DNA of 62,000 nt from Selaginella moellendorffii (lineage: Eukaryota; Streptophyta; Lycopodiopsida; Selaginellales; Selaginellaceae), in NCBI RefSeq assembly GCF_000143415.4, contig NW_003314268.1:1286672-1348671 (forward strand), given 5' to 3'. The position numbers were made by a program, and so were the translations under genes. Positions 34,646-45,669 of this stretch are shown piece after piece. The notes beneath the pieces were generated by a model. The model worked only from the letters and a program-made list of their open reading frames with translations, did not search any database and was not told where the DNA came from. The first letter of the stretch is position 1. Every line of letters begins with the position of its first letter.

Positions 34646-37084
34646 CTAAACCCCGACCTTTAAATCTAAGCTCGACATGCACTCGTGCCGCCCAATCTCC
34701 GCATACATATTGGACAGCAGCACCGTTGACCCCGCAAAACCCGGGCTAATCCCAACCGCGTTCCGTGCCGCCACGGCCCCCCGCCGCGCGTCCCCATGCA
34801 CCTTGCAGCACCCCAGCAGCGTGTTCCACGCCACCACATCCGGCTGGAACGGCATATTCCTCACCACGTCCTCTGCCCGCCCGACAAACCCCGCCCGCCC
34901 CAGCACGTCCACCATGCACTTCCAGTGGTCGGGCCACGCCGCCAGGCAGTGGTCCTCGACCATGGACACGAAGAAATGCCGCGCCTGGGCGAGCAGGCCG
35001 GCATGGCTGCACGAGTTGAGGATGCTGACGTAGGTGACGCTGTCGGGCTGGACGCCCTCGAGGTGCATGTCGCGGTAGAGGAGGATGGCATATTCGGCGT
35101 GGCCGTGGTGGGCGTATCCCGCCACCAGGGAGCTCCACGTCACCGTGTCGCGGGCTCTCATGCGGTGGAAGGCGGCGGTGGCGTCTCCCATGCTGCCGCA
35201 GCGCGCGTACATGCTAACCAGCGCGTTGCCCAGGGTGACGTTGGTCGTGGATCCCGCGAGAATCTCCGGATTCGCGGCGCATAAATCGGCGTGGATGCGC
35301 CGCCCCTCGGCGAGCTTGCCCAGGCCGGCGTGGGCACACAGGAGAATGACGGCCATGATGCAATCAGGCTTTAGAATGGAGTCCGAGATGGTGGAGGCCG
35401 AGGTGTTAGTGGAGTCCGAGCTCTTCACACTCTTTGTGTACAAACTAGAGTCCGAGCTCGCAGAGACCGAGCTCCTCAAGCCCGACTCCATGGCCCTCGA
35501 GTTCCCAGCCTTCATCTCCGAGAACAATGCGATCGCTTCCTCGTCGTATCCGTGCTGCACATAAGATCCCATCATCGCGTTCCATGACACCAAGTTCTTC
35601 CTCTCGATCCCATCAAACACCCGCCTTGCCTCCTCCAGGCTGCCGCACCGCGTGTACATGTTGATGAGCGCATTCTGGATCTGGATCTTGAGCATGAAGC
35701 TGGAGGAAGCAACGCGAGCGTGGAGCTTTCTCGCGAGGCCGACGTCCCCGACCAGTGATCCGGCGTAGATTACGTTGAGCAGCACTACGCTGTCCGGCTG
35801 GATCGACTGCCCGACCATCTTGTCGTAGAGCTCGAGAGCTTTGGATCCATTGCCGTGAAAGGTGTAAGCAGTGAGCATGGCCGTCCAGGACACGACATTC
35901 TTGCCTGGGATTCTTTGAAAAATCCTCTCGGCGGCCTCTAGATCTCCACACTTGGCGTAGGCAGTGACAAGCGAGTTCTCCACGCTCAAATCCGGAGGAG
36001 AGTGCACCGCGGCGAGCTCCAGCTGCGAGTGGATCCGCTTGCACGATCGCAAGCACCTAGTGCTCGAGCAGGCACTTAGAACTCCCAGAAAGCTCACGTC
36101 GTCGGGCTTGATCCCTTCCAAGTTCATGCCGTGGAAGAGGCCCATCGCCGCGCAAGATTGTGCGCTCGCAGCAAAGGCTGCGATCATGCTGTTCCACGAG
36201 ACCCTGTTGCGATCTTCCATCCTCTGGAACACCGAAAGTGCTTCTTCCGCGCTGCTACCCTTCGCATACATCGAAACGAGCGCATTCTGGATCGTGATGT
36301 CGCCGTGGAGGCCCAGGTCGATCACGGCGGCGTGGATCTTCCTGCCCCGATCAAGAAATTCCCTGCTGGAGCACGCAGTGATCGCCGCGACGAAGGTCAC
36401 CGGATTGGGCTGGACGCGAGCTTGGATCATCCCCTCGAGCGTCTCGAGCGCCTGGCGGCAATCCCCCATCTGGGCAAATGCGGTGATCATCGCAGTCCAC
36501 GACACTACATCCTTGTGCGGTATCTGATCGAACACCGCTCTGGCCTGCTCGATCGCTCCACACTTGGCATACATGTTGAGGAGCGCTGTGCCGACGAACA
36601 CGCTCTTGCGGAGATCCGGGGAGAGAATTCTCGCGTGGATGGCCATGCCCAGCGCGAGATCCTTGGCGCCGGAGCACGCAGCCAGTGTGCTCACGATCAC
36701 CATTTCGTTGGGTTCCACATCCATGCGCTGGAAGAGATTGATCGCCTCGCGGCAATGCCCCGCCTGCCCGTAGGCCGCGATGATGCAGCTCCAAGACACC
36801 ACATCTTTCTTGGGCATCTGATCGAAGACTGCGCGCGCGTCCGCGAGGCTGCTGGTGCCACCACATTTCCTGTACATCTGGATGAGGAGATTACCGAGGT
36901 GGACGCTCCGGAGGAAGTGGCCTGTGGCGAGGATGTGATCGTGGACGCGGCGGCCGTCGGCAAGCGAGCGGGAGATGCCGCAGCGGCGGAGGAGGGATGC
37001 GTAGAGGGCCGCAGATGGCGATAGCAGCTGCGAGAGCACATCTTGGATGGATGGGAGCACTCGCTTGCTGCATTCTTTGCTCAT
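34646..37084 (-). CDS. PLS-class PPR protein with short E-type end, no DYW
   Basis: Intronless 812-residue frame, ATG at 37084. Tandem P, L and S motifs throughout (DVVSWSCIIAAYGQAGHCREA, NEMVIVSTLAACSG, SVFVGTALLNMYAKCGAIEQA, NVVSWTAMLTAY and others). The end reaches VAWNTLLGCCKVHGDARRG and TVLLSNMYAEIGRH, the first E motif, and then stops; E2, E+ and DYW are absent. By family it acts in mitochondria or chloroplasts, in C-to-U RNA editing with a DYW partner in trans, or in splicing. A Ser/Thr-rich insert (about 35385-35520) separates two repeats. Transit peptide weak. Confidence 0.88.
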   Translation of the reverse strand: MSKECSKRVLPSIQDVLSQLLSPSAALYASLLRRCGISRSLADGRRVHDHILATGHFLRSVHLGNLLIQMYRKCGGTSSLADARAVFDQMPKKDVVSWSCIIAAYGQAGHCREAINLFQRMDVEPNEMVIVSTLAACSGAKDLALGMAIHARILSPDLRKSVFVGTALLNMYAKCGAIEQARAVFDQIPHKDVVSWTAMITAFAQMGDCRQALETLEGMIQARVQPNPVTFVAAITACSSREFLDRGRKIHAAVIDLGLHGDITIQNALVSMYAKGSSAEEALSVFQRMEDRNRVSWNSMIAAFAASAQSCAAMGLFHGMNLEGIKPDDVSFLGVLSACSSTRCLRSCKRIHSQLELAAVHSPPDLSVENSLVTAYAKCGDLEAAERIFQRIPGKNVVSWTAMLTAYTFHGNGSKALELYDKMVGQSIQPDSVVLLNVIYAGSLVGDVGLARKLHARVASSSFMLKIQIQNALINMYTRCGSLEEARRVFDGIERKNLVSWNAMMGSYVQHGYDEEAIALFSEMKAGNSRAMESGLRSSVSASSDSSLYTKSVKSSDSTNTSASTISDSILKPDCIMAVILLCAHAGLGKLAEGRRIHADLCAANPEILAGSTTNVTLGNALVSMYARCGSMGDATAAFHRMRARDTVTWSSLVAGYAHHGHAEYAILLYRDMHLEGVQPDSVTYVSILNSCSHAGLLAQARHFFVSMVEDHCLAAWPDHWKCMVDVLGRAGFVGRAEDVVRNMPFQPDVVAWNTLLGCCKVHGDARRGAVAARNAVGISPGFAGSTVLLSNMYAEIGRHECMSSLDLKVGV

Positions 37085-37376
37085 AAGCCCTATAAGAATC
37101 CAAACAATGATATAGAAATAATAATTTAATTTTATTAGAAAAATATTATTTAAAATAATGTTTATTATTACAAGTGTTCAGGATATACTAATTAAGGTTT
37201 AAACCTCTCTTTATATACAAGAAGTATGGTAACAGATTCTCAAAGCAACACAAGAATTATAAAACATTTTGGAGTTCAAAGTTCAAAACTAGGAGTAGAG
37301 ATATTCTCCATAGATTCGAAAGAGTTAAGGTTTAGCCACTACTCTAGCTTGGAAATGCATTTAGTATCGAGGATGG

Positions 37377-37385
37377 CACAAATGG
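37377..37385. repeat. Left target-site duplication of the MULE
   Basis: CACAAATGG, identical to 41071-41079. Confidence 0.9.
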
Positions 37386-37678
37386 GCCTCCCGTTAAACA
37401 CCATCCTGATTCACTCTCTCTCCGCTTACCTGGCGATGACGTGGCATCAGCCCTCCTTTTTGTTTTATCTCCAGCGCACTCCCTCTCCCGTCCGTCGCCG
37501 CTGCACACTCCCGCCCGCGGCTATCGCCCGCCCGCGGCTCCCGCCCGCCCGCTCGCCCTCACGGCTCCCGCCCGCACTCCCACCCGCCCCCGCACGTCCG
37601 CCCGCGCCCAGCGTGCGCCCTAAAATTACTTCCACGTGGCCACAGCCCCAACACTTAGCCAAATTTCAATCAGCGCGC
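37386..37678. repeat. Left terminal inverted repeat of the MULE
   Basis: Reverse complement of 40778-41070, no mismatch seen. Contains GC-rich CCCGCCCGC-type runs and a CACGTGG motif near its inner end. Confidence 0.92.
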
Positions 37679-37754
37679 CCTGGTCCACCCATTCACGCCG
37701 GATGGTTGCCCCATAATTGACCTAAAAACGTTTCTGTTTCTTTTATGATCAGGC

Positions 37755-40584
37755 ATGGCAGCAGCACATCAATTTCCAGAGGTAAGCAATCAATTCAATT
37801 TCATATTGATTCAAGAAAATCATTTAGGATCCCCCATGGCTTGATGAGGTGCAAGAATTCCATGAAAAGGATTATTTTTGTGCAGATGATTTAGATTGGA
37901 ATTTGTCTAAATCAAATGAAACTATAGCTCCTATTGTGTATATATTACATAAGGATGTGAACAAGTTTCTAGATGGTGAGAGGAGAAGGGGTGACGGAGT
38001 GGATTTTTGGCGATTTTCTAATAAAAATCGTGATCCTGGAGATTTGAAACGACCCAAAAACACAAGCTTTTTATCATTAATCAGGTATATCTTTTTAACA
38101 AAATATAATTACTAACTTCATGATACAGGTATTGGTGTGAATATGGAAAACAAGATGCTCGTGAAACATCCTCTATTATGGTTGCTGAATCTACACCAAA
38201 GTCAGGATTTGGAAGTAGACCAGGTCGAAGTTCTAATAAGCGAGGCTGCCTTTGCAATTTTTTGGTTAAACAGTTTTACAAATGGCCTGATTATGTGCAG
38301 ATTACATATTATCATAGAGAACATTGTGATAAGAATGGGATTCCTTGTCATGGTCAACTTGATCCGACTGGGGGAAAGTCATTATTTCCTCAGAAGCTTT
38401 CAGCAGATATTCGACATTGGGTGATTCATATGATTCAACAGGATTTCACATCAAATCAGATTTATAATGAGCATATACAGATTGTGGAAAGGAACAAATC
38501 AGCTGGTGAACCTCCTCATCGAGATGATTTTCTAACTATGCAAGATATCAATAATTTGCATAGGAAGTATTCGCTTTCAACTTATCGATTACATGAGAAT
38601 GACGCACAGAGTGTACGTATTTGGAAGAACACAAATCCCGAGAAAGTATTTTTCTATCAGGAAGGTGATCGAGGTAAAGATTGTTTTACTATTGGGATCC
38701 AGACAACTTGGCAACTACAAAAGATGGTGGACTTTTCAAATAATAATTTATTGAGTCTTGACGCAACTTTTGGAACTAATCGCTACAAGGTAATATTTTC
38801 ATTCAGTTTTAAGTGATCAATACTTAATAATTTACAGTTCCCATTATACACCATGCTTGCTTTTGATTATCATGGAAATGGTATTCCAATTGCATGGGTT
38901 TTAACTTCCAGTGAGAAAGGAGAACATATGAAGAATTGGATGATAGCTCTTAAAAAACGAGTTTTAGAACACATGCCAAATTGGAAACCACGGGAAATAA
39001 TGATTGATGATGCTGAAGCAGAGATTAATGCTATAAGGTAATTAATTTGATATGAAATAATTTAATTGTTTTCTTCTATATAGAGCTACATTTAATTGTC
39101 AAATTCTATTATGTATTTGGCATGTAAGGAGGAATTGGCTCAAACATATTATTCGTAAGGTGAAATCTTGGGATATTAGGATGGAAATATGGAAACGTCT
39201 CGGAGATATTATGTATCATTCAATTCATGCAGCTTTTCATGATGATAATATTATGCAAGCTGAGATTAAACAACTTATTGAACATTTTGAGGTGGATTTT
39301 CAAAATGAAGTAGCCTTTATCAAGTATTTTCAAGACGAATGGAAGGACAAAGTTGGTAAGTGAATCAATAATTTAATTTTTATAATTTATTTTAATTTAT
39401 ATTTGATAGATATGTGGGTTGTTGCTGCTCGAAATTTCCCTCATGCTAACAAGGAGACAAATAGTTCGATTGAGGCATTCCATGCAAATATGAAAGCTAT
39501 ACTCTCGTTCGAAAAAAAACATGGTCGCAATCGAAGGATGGATTGGGCAATTCATCAACTTACTACTAAGGTTCATGCGAGGTACTGGTTTACTACTTAT
39601 TGCAAAGATCATGGTTTTATCCGAAACCATGCATATGAAAAGCTAATCGATGGTGCGATTGTTAAAGCAAGAAATATTAACGATTCTCAAGTAAAATTCG
39701 ATAAGGACAATACTCACAAATCCTATGTACAATCCTCTTCAGATCCAACTATATGGTATCTTGTTGTCGGAGGTGAAGGACACAGTGATTGGGCTTTTTC
39801 GACTTGGTGTAATTGTCCGTGGGCAACCAAAGGAAACTTTTGCAAGCATCAAGCAAAAGTTATTATGTTAAAACAAGGAGAAAAAACCGATTGGACTACA
39901 ACTAGTTATGAGGTTCAACCATCACAATCGCATGCAATTATAGAACCTGGGCCAGATGATTTATTTTATCGTCATCAAGATTTTGAAGCACTTGACTTGG
40001 AAGCTATGACAGAGGTAATTCACTTATTAATTAAAATTTTGAAATACTTATAAAAAATTAAGCAGGAAAACATCCATCAAGATGTTTATCATGAGCAAGA
40101 AATTCAGTTGGAGACTACATTAGAGGTAAACTAACATATTTTATAAATGCTAATATATATGAATATTGAGCAGGAAGATATCCATCAAAATATACAGCAT
40201 CAACAAGAAATTCAGCTAAGGACTACTATAGAGGTAATTTACACTAAATAAATTTTAAATATTGATATGAACTTTAAGCAGGAAGATATCACTCCATCAA
40301 AAGTTACAAAAACGACATTACAACAAAAGATGATGGATATCTTACAAGATCTTCCTGATGAAGAAGCTTTTTTATCTATGGTTGACAACGATTTAAAAAT
40401 GATACAGCAGAAGGTTGCAACTTTTAAAGCCAGGCCAGACGATCTTATTCATCCTGCAACAGAATTTCAACAGCGTGTTGATAGTTATGGTACATCCTTG
40501 AAGCGAGCAAAACCTTTGGTGGAAAGAATTACAGGTAAAAGAAAAGCTTCTAGTAGTCCAGAAGCAACTCCTTTTACTAGGTAG
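37755..40584 (+). CDS. MULE transposase (FAR1-like), nine exons
   Basis: Exons 37755-37781, 37828-38084, 38129-38789, 38838-39037, 39084-39355, 39410-40014, 40066-40125, 40174-40233, 40282-40584; all junctions are GT-AG and keep frame. N-terminal Cys/His region CLCNFLVKQF...YYHREHCDKNG resembles the FAR1/WRKY-GCM1 zinc-binding domain. MULE catalytic core: LSLDATFGTN (first Asp, exon 3), MIDDAEAEINAI (second Asp, exon 4), CIWHVRRNWL (exon 5), NSSIEAFHANMK (Glu, exon 6). A SWIM zinc finger follows (CNCPWATKGNFCKH, exon 6). Acts in the nucleus, cutting at the inverted repeats and reinserting. Exons 7 and 8 are duplicates of each other. Introns are about 45-52 bases. Confidence 0.92.
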
Positions 40585-40777
40585 AGGAAGACAAGAAAGA
40601 AAAGCTCTTTAAACGAAAAACTCAATCTTAGCAAAGAATAAATAAAAAAAACAAACTCTTTATATACTTACATTGCAATATATTTAAATTAGCGAAAAGA
40701 TTTCATAAGTTTACCACTCCTAATGGTCATCCATGACACTCATTGGCCACGTAAAGCACGTAGATAGGCGTCCACGC

Positions 40778-41070
40778 GCGCGCTGATTGAAATTTGGCTA
40801 AGTGTTGGGGCTGTGGCCACGTGGAAGTAATTTTAGGGCGCACGCTGGGCGCGGGCGGACGTGCGGGGGCGGGTGGGAGTGCGGGCGGGAGCCGTGAGGG
40901 CGAGCGGGCGGGCGGGAGCCGCGGGCGGGCGATAGCCGCGGGCGGGAGTGTGCAGCGGCGACGGACGGGAGAGGGAGTGCGCTGGAGATAAAACAAAAAG
41001 GAGGGCTGATGCCACGTCATCGCCAGGTAAGCGGAGAGAGAGTGAATCAGGATGGTGTTTAACGGGAGGC
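40778..41070. repeat. Right terminal inverted repeat of the MULE
   Basis: Inverted copy of 37386-37678. Confidence 0.92.
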
Positions 41071-41079
41071 CACAAATGG
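41071..41079. repeat. Right target-site duplication of the MULE
   Basis: CACAAATGG, identical to 37377-37385. Confidence 0.9.
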
Positions 41080-41675
41080 GGTATGCAAGTTTAGTGGGAT
41101 GTGACAAGAGCTAAAGTTGGCATGCTGATTTGGGAGGTGATGGCCACGGGTGTTTAGATATTTAGAAAGTGACAAGAGTGAAAGCACATTGGGAAATATA
41201 TAATCATTATCATTTTAACAGACAATAAGTGAGGATATATATGGGAAACTTACTCTTGCAGCAATGTGCCTCCATTATACCATCTTAAAAAAATAGGCAA
41301 AACCCAGTCAACTAGAGGGGTGGAGGAACAGATGGCTCTTGTATTTTAGGAGAGTGTACAACAATAAGATTTGCTGGTAGTGGTGCCTCTTTGACTCAAT
41401 TTTACATTTGGCTTGGGGTGGAGATTTGGATATCAACATAATTTGAAAGAAATGACCATGATTACTTCTACTTCAAGATTAAGATCGGTTGAGATGCAAA
41501 ACAATCACATAGAGTAGCTTGTTAAGAGGATGGCACATCTAGTTTTTATATTAGTCCCATTCGAATATAAGGAATATACATACATGTTTATTAATTCAGA
41601 CCACTCATGCTTGTATATAAACTAGAGTTTTTGGGCTAATAGGATATATACATTTCTAAATGTCATGCACGCATA

Positions 41676-41727
<52 letters not shown>

Positions 41728-42419
41728 AGCAATCAAAAGATTTTATTATGGAAAATGCTTTAATACTTTATTATCATTTAATTATATATACAAATCCATC
41801 ATCTTCCATAGATAGTATTGTTGATTTATGTCTACATCTTTATAATCTTTTATTACTAATTTTTTGTCTCTAAAAGTCAAAATCAATATCTTTGTTAGTG
41901 GTCAGACTTTCCCTTAAAACATGCATTCTCTTCCATGTTAACACTAAATTACAATTTTTCTGAAGAGTTAATTCATAATATCCATTTGGAGAAACTAGTG
42001 AATTCAACATGAGTAAATAGGAACCTATCTCAAATTTTTCACCACTCATAAGTGTAGACCTGTAAATCCAACAATTATTAACAGCTGTATTTATAAGTTT
42101 TATTATAATTCACAGCAATACTCATAGGGTTATATCTTCTAGCATTTAGTAGTTTGTATTTTATACCAACATAATCCAAAGTAGCAGCTATAAGACCATA
42201 ATTTCCCACNNNNNNNNNNNNNNNNNNNNNNNNNNNNNNNNNNNNNNNNNNNNNNNNNNNNNNNNNNNNNNNNNNNNNNNNNNNNNNNNNNNNNNNNNNN
42301 NNNNNNNNNCTGATGCCCCTGTCCCTGTTCATCTCCATGCCATACTACACATCCCATTAAGATTTTTACTATATATCCATATGGTAATTTCAATAACTTT
42401 ATTTGATAAAGAAAGAGTT
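41080..42419. other. AT-rich DNA with (TA)n repeat and assembly gap
   Basis: A (TA)n tract lies at about 41682-41727 and 100 N at 42210-42309. No gene recognised; open frames spanning the gap are meaningless. Confidence 0.6.
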
Positions 42420-42608
42420 TCAGTCCAAGTAGTATTTATATGTTTCTTCAATTTTAGTATCCATCATATCCACTAAAAGCTTTCCAATTTCATTAATATG
42501 ACTTCTAGTAATAAAACCATAAAGTGTAAGAGCATCCCAATTTACATCTGCTTGAACAGTCAGATCTGCTAACCTGAGAATCAGTATTAGAACAATAGCT
42601 AGCTTCAT
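42420..42608 (-). CDS. Possible small secreted protein ORF
   Basis: 62 codons from ATG 42608; the first 20 residues (MKLAIVLILILRLADLTVQA) look like a cleavable signal peptide, followed by DVNWDALTLYGFI and a charged helix. No family known to me. It may continue across the nearby assembly gap (frames to 42139 and 42078) through introns. Doubtful. Confidence 0.3.
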   Translation of the reverse strand: MKLAIVLILILRLADLTVQADVNWDALTLYGFITRSHINEIGKLLVDMMDTKIEETYKYYLD

Positions 42609-42794
42609 GTTAAATTCACAGAAATGTCCAAATAAAACAATTACCAGCTATTTTGTATCCATCACAAATAATTAAATTTACTAAAATCACTATTACAAGC
42701 TTGTGAATCATTAGCTTCATATAGTGTATCGTGTGTCTTGCTGCTAATAAAACAATTTTCATAGGGAAGTTTTAGTTTCTTCTTCCTTTGCTCA

Positions 42795-43022
42795 TCAACT
42801 GTGTCCTTTATAGCTGTCATTGGAGTGATTTAAGAAGGATGACGAGCTCCCACCCGCACTCACAAATTTAACAAATGCCTCACGATCAGTGACCTTGATC
42901 ACCTCAGAGCTGATGCCTGATGAAGAATTGCAGCTCAGCATTGCATCTTCACTGGGGCTAGAAGAATAGCTTGCCTTGCAGTTGTTCCTGGCGACCGAAA
43001 CATTCCTTAAGACCATGTTCAT
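42795..43022 (-). CDS. Unrecognised ORF, perhaps exon of a lost gene
   Basis: Frame from ATG 43022 with Ser-rich sequence and SSEVIKVTDREAFVKFVSAGG, faintly like the start of plastid thioredoxin-like proteins, but the thioredoxin active site does not follow. More GC-rich than its surroundings. Probably a gene fragment. Confidence 0.2.
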   Translation of the reverse strand: MNMVLRNVSVARNNCKASYSSSPSEDAMLSCNSSSGISSEVIKVTDREAFVKFVSAGGSSSSFLNHSNDSYKGHS

Positions 43023-43836
43023 GGCTCAAGGAGGCGGCATGAGCACCCTTGCAGCTGACTCTAGTCTCTGGAGAAAACCAAAGACAACCCAAAGCAAAAG
43101 AGAATGTTGTGGATTTTTCACTGAAAAGATTACCTCCCTATGCTGTGGAGCAACATTTGTGTCTCTTGAGGTATCATCCCTGTCATCTCCTGGCCTAAAA
43201 GAATGAAATGAAGTGCTACTATAAACTTGAAAGCATGGAAAAAATACCTTCTGTCTGTCCACTCATCATGTATGTATGCTTGTATAAAAGCTTTTGAATT
43301 TGCACATGCCCACCACAGATCATAGGACATCAATACACTTCCAAGATTAATATCAAGGGTATCCACGTGCAAAATGAAAGGTCGAGTGTAATTAAAATAT
43401 ACCAAAACCAGAGGAGTCGTCAATAGCTTCTTGAGATCTATAAATGCCCACTCATAGTTTACAGACCAGATGAAAGATGACATTGATGACTTCAACAATG
43501 CTCACAATGGTGCAGTGTGATTAGAAAGATGATCCACAAAATGACAAAGATATTGCACTTTGCTCAAGAAGCACTGCACATTATTCACACACTTTAGAGT
43601 AGGAAACTTAAGAATAGCCACAAGTTTGTTAAGATCAACTTGTAAACCCTTATTAAAAATATGGTACCAAGATAAGTTGTGTCCTTGGACCCAAACACAC
43701 ACTTTGACCGTTTCAGCTTTAAACCAACTTCTTGTAGCCAATTTAACACTTTATGAACATTATGGATGTGTTCTTCCCACATCTCTTCCAAGTGGATCAA
43801 GTTATCATCAATGAAGTCAGTAGTCACCTCTAGCAT

Positions 43837-43841
43837 ATCAC
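43837..43841. repeat. Target-site duplication, left side of solo LTR
   Basis: ATCAC, repeated at 45670-45674 on the other side. Confidence 0.8.
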
Positions 43842-45669
43842 TGTAAGCCACAAATTTTTCCTTTCCAATTTGCCAGCTTACCTCGCCTATCCGACCAACT
43901 CTGCCTTGGCTTGTGCTAAGTTCCCTCGCCAAGGTTCTCGCCTATGGTACTAGCTGTAGCGCACCTTATCTCTCTCCCCTTAAGCCAACTGGAAAAGGGG
44001 CAATTGCTTGATGAGAGAGCCCTTAGTGGCTATTTTATCCCCATTTATCTCCCAAGGTTCCAAGGATCCACGGTGACAGTATATCCAAATCTCATCCCAT
44101 GATCACATGCGCTACACTCACCCCCCCTTCAGAGATGTCAATGTCCTCATTGACTATTGACTAATAACCCCTACTGAGCCAAGGGGAACCAGCACCTCCA
44201 TTTCCGCACTCAATCTACCAATCCTTCCATTGTGTAGACCAGCTATTCCATGTGAGGCAACTAATCATCCACCCGTACCGCAGTCCCACGGTGGATACCT
44301 TCGTCCGTGGATACTCCACACAAGAGGAAGGACGTACGCATGGATGCCCAATACGTACGATTTCAAATTTAGGGATAGGAATATACCTTGCTCAAGGGTA
44401 TATTATACTTTAAGTAGCCACTAATCAATGGGAATCGAACCCGTGCCATTTGCTCCGATACCAACTGTAGCGCACCTTATCTCTCTCCCCTTAAGCCAAC
44501 TGGAAAAGGGGCAATTGCTTGATGAGAGAGCCCTTAGTGGCTATTTTATCCCCATTTATCTCCCAAGGTTCCAAGGATCCACGGTGACAGTATATCCAAA
44601 TCTCATCCCATGATCACATGCGCTACACTAGCTCCTACTTGGTTTCAGCTACTTACTGCACGAGCAACGGAGTGTTAGCCATCCATCTACGGATTCCCAA
44701 ATCTCTCCCAATCCCCCTCCCCGGGTTAGACTGGACTTAAGGTTCGGCTACACTCCCCGCAGGCACAAGTAGCCAAGCACACCAAGCCTCCAGATTCCTA
44801 ACACCCCTTGGTACCACAAGACTTGATCATGGGACCCTCTAAATCCCAAGCCTTGGGTGCAACACTTGCTTCGGGACGTCGGGGCGAAACACCGTGGCCT
44901 AACGGCCCGGTATGGGTACCTCTACCCCCCCTCTTCCATCCCGAAGGGAAGGCCCAGGCCCCCGGAAGGGCAAGGACCAATGAGCCACAAGGTACTCAAG
45001 TGGGGCACCACTCCACCTGAGCCGGGAGCACCGCAGTCGGTTTCCCTTTCGGGAGTGGGAGCTGCTCTTGAGCACTTCCTTGGATGGCCCCTCCGGCACC
45101 AGCTAAGTCCATGCTCACTCCCACCCAAGGCCCCTCGGTCCCAGTCTCAACCTCAGGTCGGTTTGGAAGCCCAACTGGAGAGTCCCTTCAAAACTGGTTC
45201 CTGGACCTCACTATCCCTACTATACTTTTGGAACCCCCTGCAGCCCCCCCCCCCCCTGGGAGACGCACGCTTTGGGCTTTCACCCCTTGACCCGTATTAG
45301 TATTTGGACTTAGTCTCTGGCTTGAACTCGGACCCGATTTCGGATCCGACTTCGGATTCGGTCTCGGACTCGATTTCGGACTCGATCTAAGACCCGATCT
45401 CGGACCCGACCTCGGACTCGACCTCGGACTCGGTCTCGGACCCGATTTCGGATCTCGGACTCCGTCTCGAACTCGGTCTCGAACTCAGACTCGAACTCAG
45501 TCCCCGAGTCGGTCTCGGACTCGATTCCGGACTCTATCTCGAACTCGGTCCTAGAGTCGGTCTTGGACTCGATCCTCGACTTGGTCCCATCCGATGAACT
45601 CTTTGTCATTTCGGTCAAGCTTTTGGGGATCCTTTAGCCTACGACATCTCGGGGAGTCGGTTCCTTACA
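43842..45669 (+). mobile_element. Solo LTR with hexamer array, containing a TRIM
   Basis: Begins TGTAAG and ends CTTACA, flanked by ATCAC on both sides, and interrupts the gypsy RT exactly between NAPATFQ...KVL and the YIDD region. Without the nested TRIM it is about 1150 bases. Contains a C tract, CACGCTTTGGGCTTTCACCCC and a run of about 300 bases of CTCGGA/CTCGAA-type hexamers (45310-45600). Related sequences lie at 1955-2185, 49373-52200 and 58655-58885. Confidence 0.8.
43955..44627 (-). mobile_element. Complete TRIM retrotransposon
   Basis: Two 162-base direct repeats (43955-44116 and 44466-44627) look identical, start TGTAGCGC and end GCGCTACA, and are flanked by CTAGC (43950-43954 and 44628-44632). 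On the minus strand the first LTR is followed by a Met-tRNA-type primer site TGGTATCGGAGC (44452-44463), and the second is preceded by a purine tract GAAGGGGGGGTGAG. The 349-base interior has no coding frame; it contains GGTTCGATTCC (44431-44441, minus), which matches a tRNA T-arm/B box. Non-autonomous element. Confidence 0.88.

Larger units (their letters stand above)
37386..41070 (+). mobile_element. Complete Mutator-like element (MULE)
   Basis: 3685 bases, bounded by inverted repeats 37386-37678 and 40778-41070 that appear identical over 293 bases (GCCTCCCGTTAAACACC at the tips) and by a perfect 9-base target duplication. It encodes one nine-exon transposase gene with no disabling change. 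The inverted repeats are extremely GC-rich (CCCGC tracts), the body AT-rich. Identical repeats and open gene imply a recent insertion of a potentially autonomous element. Confidence 0.93.

Noticed and set aside
34635-34655. Telomere or interstitial telomere array
   Set aside because: Only two to three imperfect TAAACCC units; telo-box motifs are common near plant genes.
37441-37662. ORFs inside the MULE inverted repeats
   Set aside because: Low-complexity Pro/Ala or Gly/Arg frames mirrored in both repeats; they come from GC-rich repeat sequence.
42078-42393. ORFs spanning the run of N
   Set aside because: Translation across unknown bases is not evidence.
44431-44463. tRNA gene suggested by GGTTCGATTCC and TGGTATCGGAGC
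   Set aside because: No acceptor stem, D arm or anticodon arm around it; it is the primer-site region of a TRIM.
45310-45618. Repetitive Glu/Ser/Arg protein encoded by the hexamer array
   Set aside because: Any frame through a hexamer array gives a repetitive peptide; the array is LTR sequence, as also at 50207-50416 and 51386-51972.
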